This document shows positions 6,326 through 8,320 of a stretch of 8,320 bases of DNA, piece by piece. The notes below the pieces were generated by a model. The model searched no databases. It worked only from the letters and a program-made list of their open reading frames with translations, and was not told the origin of the DNA. The translations under genes and the position numbers were made by a program. Source of the DNA: an uncultured Lachnospiraceae bacterium (lineage in GTDB: Bacteria > Bacillota > Clostridia > Lachnospirales > Lachnospiraceae); NCBI GenBank assembly GCA_902803245.1, contig CADCPJ010000227.1:1-8320 (forward strand), given 5' to 3'. Position 1 is the stretch's first letter, and each line of letters begins with the position of its first letter.

Positions 6326-7877
6326 GGCAAACCCTCCTGATTTCCTCCGGGTCCTGCTGTTCAATTCCAAGCATATACCTGCCCATCAGCTCATCGGTCA
6401 GTTCTTCAGTATCCTCAAAGTATGCCGCGATCTTTCCGCCGCACATGATGATCAGGCTGTCCGAGAGCTCCATGACTTCATTGAGGTCTGCAGAGATAAG
6501 AAGCACCGCGATCCCGGAGCGCGACAGCTCTACCAGCTTCTTGCGGATAAACTCCGTGGCGCCCACGTCAATTCCGCGGGTCGGCTGGTCGGCGATGATC
6601 AAAACGGGATCGTTGGAGAATTCCCGGGCGACCACAACCTTCTGGATATTGCCGCCGGACAGGCTTCCCACCTGCTGGGAGCGGTTCTTGCAAAGCACGG
6701 TGAAATCCCTGATCAGCTGTTCCGTCTTTTTATGAATTGCATTCATATTAAAGAGGAAGCCTTTGTTGAACTCCGGGGAACCGCTCCGGTCACTGATCAG
6801 GTTCTCCTCTATGGTGGCCGAAGAAGCTATGCCATAGAGCATCCTGTCCTCCGGCACCAGGGAGACGTGCTTCATCCGGATCTGGCGCTGGCCAAGTCCG
6901 ATGAGGCTTTCACCGTTCACCTCAATTATGCCGCTGTTCGGGCGGGAGAAGCCAAACAGCATGTCAACCAGCTCTTTCTGGCCGTTTCCTTCCACACCGG
7001 CGATTCCCAGAATTTCACCCTTCCTTACGGAGAGAGAGACATGATCGAGCATCTTTTTGCCCCACTCATTGATGTAGGAGAGGTCCCGCACCTTAAGAAC
7101 TTCACTCCCGGGCTGCGCCTTCTCCTTTTCCACCTTGAGAATCACATCCCGTCCGACCATCAGCCGGGAGATCTCCTGCGGGGTCACCTCACTGGTTTCA
7201 TAGATCCCCATGGATCTGCCTCCCCTCAGAATCGTCATCCGGTCCGTGATCTCCATGATTTCCTTTAATTTATGGGAAATGAAGATAATGGAATACCCCT
7301 GCTCCTTCAGGTTCTTCAGCTGGGCAAAGAGCTCTTCAGTCTCCTGGGCTGTCAGAACCGCAGTGGGCTCATCAAGGATCAGGATCCTGGCTCCCCGCAC
7401 CAGCGCCTTCAGAATCTCCACCTTCTGCTTCATCCCTACGGGGATATCCATGACCTTCGCATTCGCGTCGACCTGGAGGTTATACTTTTTGGCATATTCC
7501 TCCGTCAGCTCCACGGATTTCTTACTGTCGATAAACACGCCGGATTTCTTCGGAACCATGCCGAGAACCATGTTCTCCGCCACAGTCAGGCTGGGAACCA
7601 GCATAAAATGCTGGTGCACCATGCCGATTCTTTTGGCGATCGCAGCAGACGGCGAGGACAAGTGCACCCTTTCCCCATTTACCAGAATTTCGCCGGAGGT
7701 GGGCTGTTCCAGTCCGAAGAGCATCTTCATAAGTGTCGTCTTTCCCGCGCCGTTTTCTCCCATCAGCGCATGGATCTCGCCTTTCTTTACATTCAGGCTG
7801 ACATCCTGATTGGCAATGGTGCCGTTCGGATATATCTTTGTGATATTCTTCATCTGAATGGCATATTCTTCACTCAT
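6318..7877 (-). CDS. ABC importer ATPase with two fused nucleotide-binding domains (NupO-like)
   Basis: This 519-residue cytoplasmic ATPase powers the importer; both nucleotide-binding domains lie in one chain, as in NupO, RbsA and MglA. Domain 1 has Walker A GENGAGKTT (40-48, K46), Q-loop Q89 (VHQHF), a degenerate signature IPVGMKQ (145-151) and Walker B ILILDEPT with E170. Domain 2 has a degenerate Walker A GVEGNGQKE (294-302), where Gln replaces the lysine. It also has an intact signature LSGGNIQ (406-412) and LIIADQPTRGID, where Gln431 stands in the catalytic glutamate position. One composite ATP site is therefore near consensus and the other degraded, as is usual in this family. ATG 7877 is the first start in frame after an upstream stop, but its ribosome site is poor (AAAGGG about 12-14 bases away), unlike the strong sites of both permeases. 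A short upstream ORF ends in ATGA at this start. The 197-base spacer from the BMP gene carries a terminator-like hairpin. Confidence 0.95.
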   Translation of the reverse strand: MSEEYAIQMKNITKIYPNGTIANQDVSLNVKKGEIHALMGENGAGKTTLMKMLFGLEQPTSGEILVNGERVHLSSPSAAIAKRIGMVHQHFMLVPSLTVAENMVLGMVPKKSGVFIDSKKSVELTEEYAKKYNLQVDANAKVMDIPVGMKQKVEILKALVRGARILILDEPTAVLTAQETEELFAQLKNLKEQGYSIIFISHKLKEIMEITDRMTILRGGRSMGIYETSEVTPQEISRLMVGRDVILKVEKEKAQPGSEVLKVRDLSYINEWGKKMLDHVSLSVRKGEILGIAGVEGNGQKELVDMLFGFSRPNSGIIEVNGESLIGLGQRQIRMKHVSLVPEDRMLYGIASSATIEENLISDRSGSPEFNKGFLFNMNAIHKKTEQLIRDFTVLCKNRSQQVGSLSGGNIQKVVVAREFSNDPVLIIADQPTRGIDVGATEFIRKKLVELSRSGIAVLLISADLNEVMELSDSLIIMCGGKIAAYFEDTEELTDELMGRYMLGIEQQDPEEIRRVCHE

Positions 7878-7960
7878 CGCGCCGCAGCATTCCCTTTCTG
7901 TAGTCGTTCACTGTTATACAGGCATCTGTATCCTTCTGTCTGATACAGGTCTTTTCTCAT
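7874..7960 (-). CDS. Possible 28-codon leader ORF overlapping the ATPase start
   Basis: An ATG at 7958-7960 opens a frame of 28 codons that ends in TGA at 7874-7876, sharing ATGA with the ATPase start codon. The ATPase itself has a weak ribosome site, so translation through a leader could supply ribosomes by coupling. Against it: no ribosome site precedes the leader ATG, which follows the terminator-like T tract by only three bases, and the peptide (MRKDLYQTEG at its start, hydrophilic, Arg-rich) resembles nothing I know. It may be chance. Confidence 0.2.
   Translation of the reverse strand: MRKDLYQTEGYRCLYNSERLQKGNAAAR
7913..7942 (-). promoter_or_regulatory. Weak candidate sigma-A-type promoter before the ATPase gene
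   Basis: Reading the minus strand, CAGACA (7942-7937) and TATAAC (7918-7913) are 18 bases apart. The -10 box matches five of six consensus bases and the -35 box four of six. It lies downstream of the terminator-like hairpin, so it could give the ATPase and permeases their own transcript. It overlaps the dyad at 7916-7948. Matches of this quality arise by chance, so confidence is low. Confidence 0.2.
7916..7948 (-). repeat. Three-arm dyad with two alternative hairpins upstream of the ATPase gene
   Basis: ATACAG occurs at 7916-7921 and again at 7943-7948, with the complementary CTGTAT between them at 7926-7931. The middle arm can pair with either flank: with the ATPase-proximal copy over a 4-base loop, or with the distal copy as a 7-bp stem (CTGTATC/GATACAG, 7926-7932 and 7942-7948) over a 9-base loop. 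Such a layout can be a regulator-binding dyad or a two-state RNA. It matches no named riboswitch that I recognise. Confidence 0.45.
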
Positions 7961-7963
7961 AGG

Positions 7964-8001
7964 AAAATCTGTGAAGCGGATGTTCCTCATCCGCTCCACA
8001 G
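7964..8001 (-). terminator. Intrinsic terminator-like hairpin between the BMP gene and the ATPase gene
   Basis: On the minus-strand RNA, 8001-7988 pairs with 7982-7969 to give a 14-bp stem with a 5-base loop (AGGAA), followed by A and then TTTT (7967-7964). The only imperfect position (7996 with 7974) is a G-U wobble in minus-strand RNA but an A-C mismatch in plus-strand RNA, which supports function in the direction of this operon. The T tract is short, so termination is probably partial. That would make the BMP lipoprotein more abundant than the ATPase and permeases, a common arrangement in binding-protein importers. Confidence 0.72.
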
Positions 8002-8029
8002 GGGTTCCTTATCGGCTCACAGGGGTTCC
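7983..8029 (-). repeat. Imperfect tandem repeat of 21-22 bases duplicating a terminator arm
   Basis: Two units, 7983-8004 (22 bases) and 8005-8025 (21 bases), share TTCCT-ATC-GCT and CACAGGGG, with one base deleted in the second; a third partial copy (TTCCCTAT) starts at 8026. The 12-base core CACAGGGGTTCC recurs at 7997-8008 and 8018-8029. The first unit contains the loop and upstream arm of the terminator-like hairpin, so the second unit is a diverged spare arm. Slippage is a simple origin; a regulatory role is possible. Confidence 0.6.
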
Positions 8030-8036
8030 CTATTCT

Positions 8037-8062
8037 TTCTTTGCAGAAAGCACTGCAAGGAA
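8037..8062 (-). other. Hairpin just after the BMP gene stop codon
   Basis: TTCTTTGCAG (8037-8046) and CTGCAAGGAA (8053-8062) face each other across a 6-base loop. In minus-strand RNA the stem is 10 positions long with one C-A mismatch, and starts 14 bases after the BMP stop codon. No T tract follows it in that direction, so it is not a terminator. It could protect the 3' end of the BMP message from exonucleases or be incidental. Confidence 0.35.
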
Positions 8063-8076
8063 CCATGCCTCCGCTT

Positions 8077-8320
8077 TTACGGGCGGACGCTGTTGCGAAG
8101 GTCCTGGGCCTCCTTATTGCCATTCTCGTCGAAGGCGGAGGGAACGGTGATCTCGCCGCTGGAAACGGCATCGATCGCTGCTGCTACAGCCGCTTTCGTG
8201 TCATCGCTGGCCAGCTTGTCATAGTTCTTATCCGTCACGATGCCCACGCCGCCTTCTGCGATGCCAAGCTTCACATTCTGTCCGAACAGATCCTCGCCTG
8301 CGTCCCACTGGTCAAAGAAC
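8077..8320 (-). CDS. BMP-family substrate-binding lipoprotein of the ABC importer (3' end only)
   Basis: Only the last 80 residues are in the window; the frame is open to the right edge, so start, signal peptide and lipobox lie outside. The visible part, with GEDLFGQNVKLGIAEGGVGI, then TDKNYDKLA, KAAVAAAIDAVSSGEITVPS and a short hydrophilic end, matches the C-terminal region of BMP/PnrA-type binding proteins. These are extracytoplasmic lipoproteins that capture nucleosides (PnrA of Treponema, NupN of Bacillus). Position confirms this: it is the first visible gene before a NupO-like ATPase and two permeases, the usual order of these operons. The substrate-contacting residues are mostly in the missing part, so the ligand cannot be refined. 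A terminator-like hairpin follows the stop after 75 bases, which suggests higher expression than the downstream genes. A GTG at 8272-8274 inside the frame is not a credible start, because coding similarity continues upstream of it. Confidence 0.88.
   Translation of the reverse strand, partial: FFDQWDAGEDLFGQNVKLGIAEGGVGIVTDKNYDKLASDDTKAAVAAAIDAVSSGEITVPSAFDENGNKEAQDLRNSVRP

Noticed and set aside
6326..6370. Upstream TTG start adding 15 residues to permease 1
   Set aside because: ATG 6325 has a strong GGAGGG site at ideal spacing, and the extension lies within the ATPase coding end.
6015..7268. Plus-strand frame of 417 codons opposite the ATPase and permease 1 genes
   Set aside because: It spans two clear minus-strand genes, shows no domain I recognise and has a low-complexity His/Leu/Asp-rich composition typical of antisense frames in GC-rich coding DNA.
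7914..8171. Minus-strand frame of 85 codons across the BMP gene end and the spacer
   Set aside because: It overlaps the BMP coding end out of frame, runs through the terminator hairpin and tandem repeat, and has a Pro/Arg/Ser-rich sequence with no family resemblance.
1..8320. Defence system, prophage, transposon, CRISPR array, tRNA or rRNA
   Set aside because: Every long coding region fits the potassium or ABC importer operon; there are no integrase or transposase motifs, no regularly spaced repeats beyond the short tandem at 7983-8029, and no tRNA-like cloverleaf that I could see.

Overview
The window looks like chromosomal DNA of a fairly GC-rich Firmicute, most likely a clostridium of the Lachnospiraceae type. 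This is inference, based on strong AGGAGG-type ribosome binding sites, tightly packed operons with start/stop overlaps, and the resemblance of the Ktr/KdpDE proteins to clostridial ones. I see no mobile element, tRNA, rRNA or CRISPR array. The window holds two operons that converge near 4240-4254.

Left half, plus strand (1-4236): a potassium homeostasis operon. It reads ktrB (C-terminal part only; its start lies left of the window), ktrA (cytosolic RCK subunit), a 58-residue basic single-pass membrane protein, a short KdpD-type sensor kinase, and a KdpE-type response regulator that overlaps the kinase gene by 8 bases. The kinase has a universal stress protein (USP) domain, a four-helix membrane block, a GAF-like region and a kinase core. 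It lacks the large N-terminal KdpD domain. Its USP domain carries an SxS-X20-LTAIY pattern, close to the cyclic-di-AMP motif I recall for Staphylococcus aureus KdpD. No kdpFABC genes are in view, so the two-component pair probably serves the Ktr transporter beside it, with c-di-AMP as a possible shared signal.

Right half, minus strand (8320-4254): a BMP-family ABC importer, the type that takes up nucleosides (nupNOPQ/bmp-like). In transcription order it has the 3' end of the BMP lipoprotein gene, a 197-base spacer, a double-domain ATPase, and two permeases. The three membrane-complex genes overlap by 4-8 bases, which suggests translational coupling. The spacer is the most structured non-coding part of the window. 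It has a 3'-proximal hairpin, an imperfect 21-22-base tandem repeat that duplicates one arm of the terminator, a strong 14-bp intrinsic-terminator-like hairpin, a three-arm dyad that can fold two ways, and a possible 28-codon leader ORF ending in ATGA at the ATPase start. A partial terminator here would fit the need for more binding protein than membrane complex.

Most of the content belongs to known families. The points most worth following are the c-di-AMP-like motif in a truncated KdpD tied to ktrAB, the small membrane protein between them, a lost glycine in the KtrA nucleotide-binding loop, and the leader architecture of the ABC operon.
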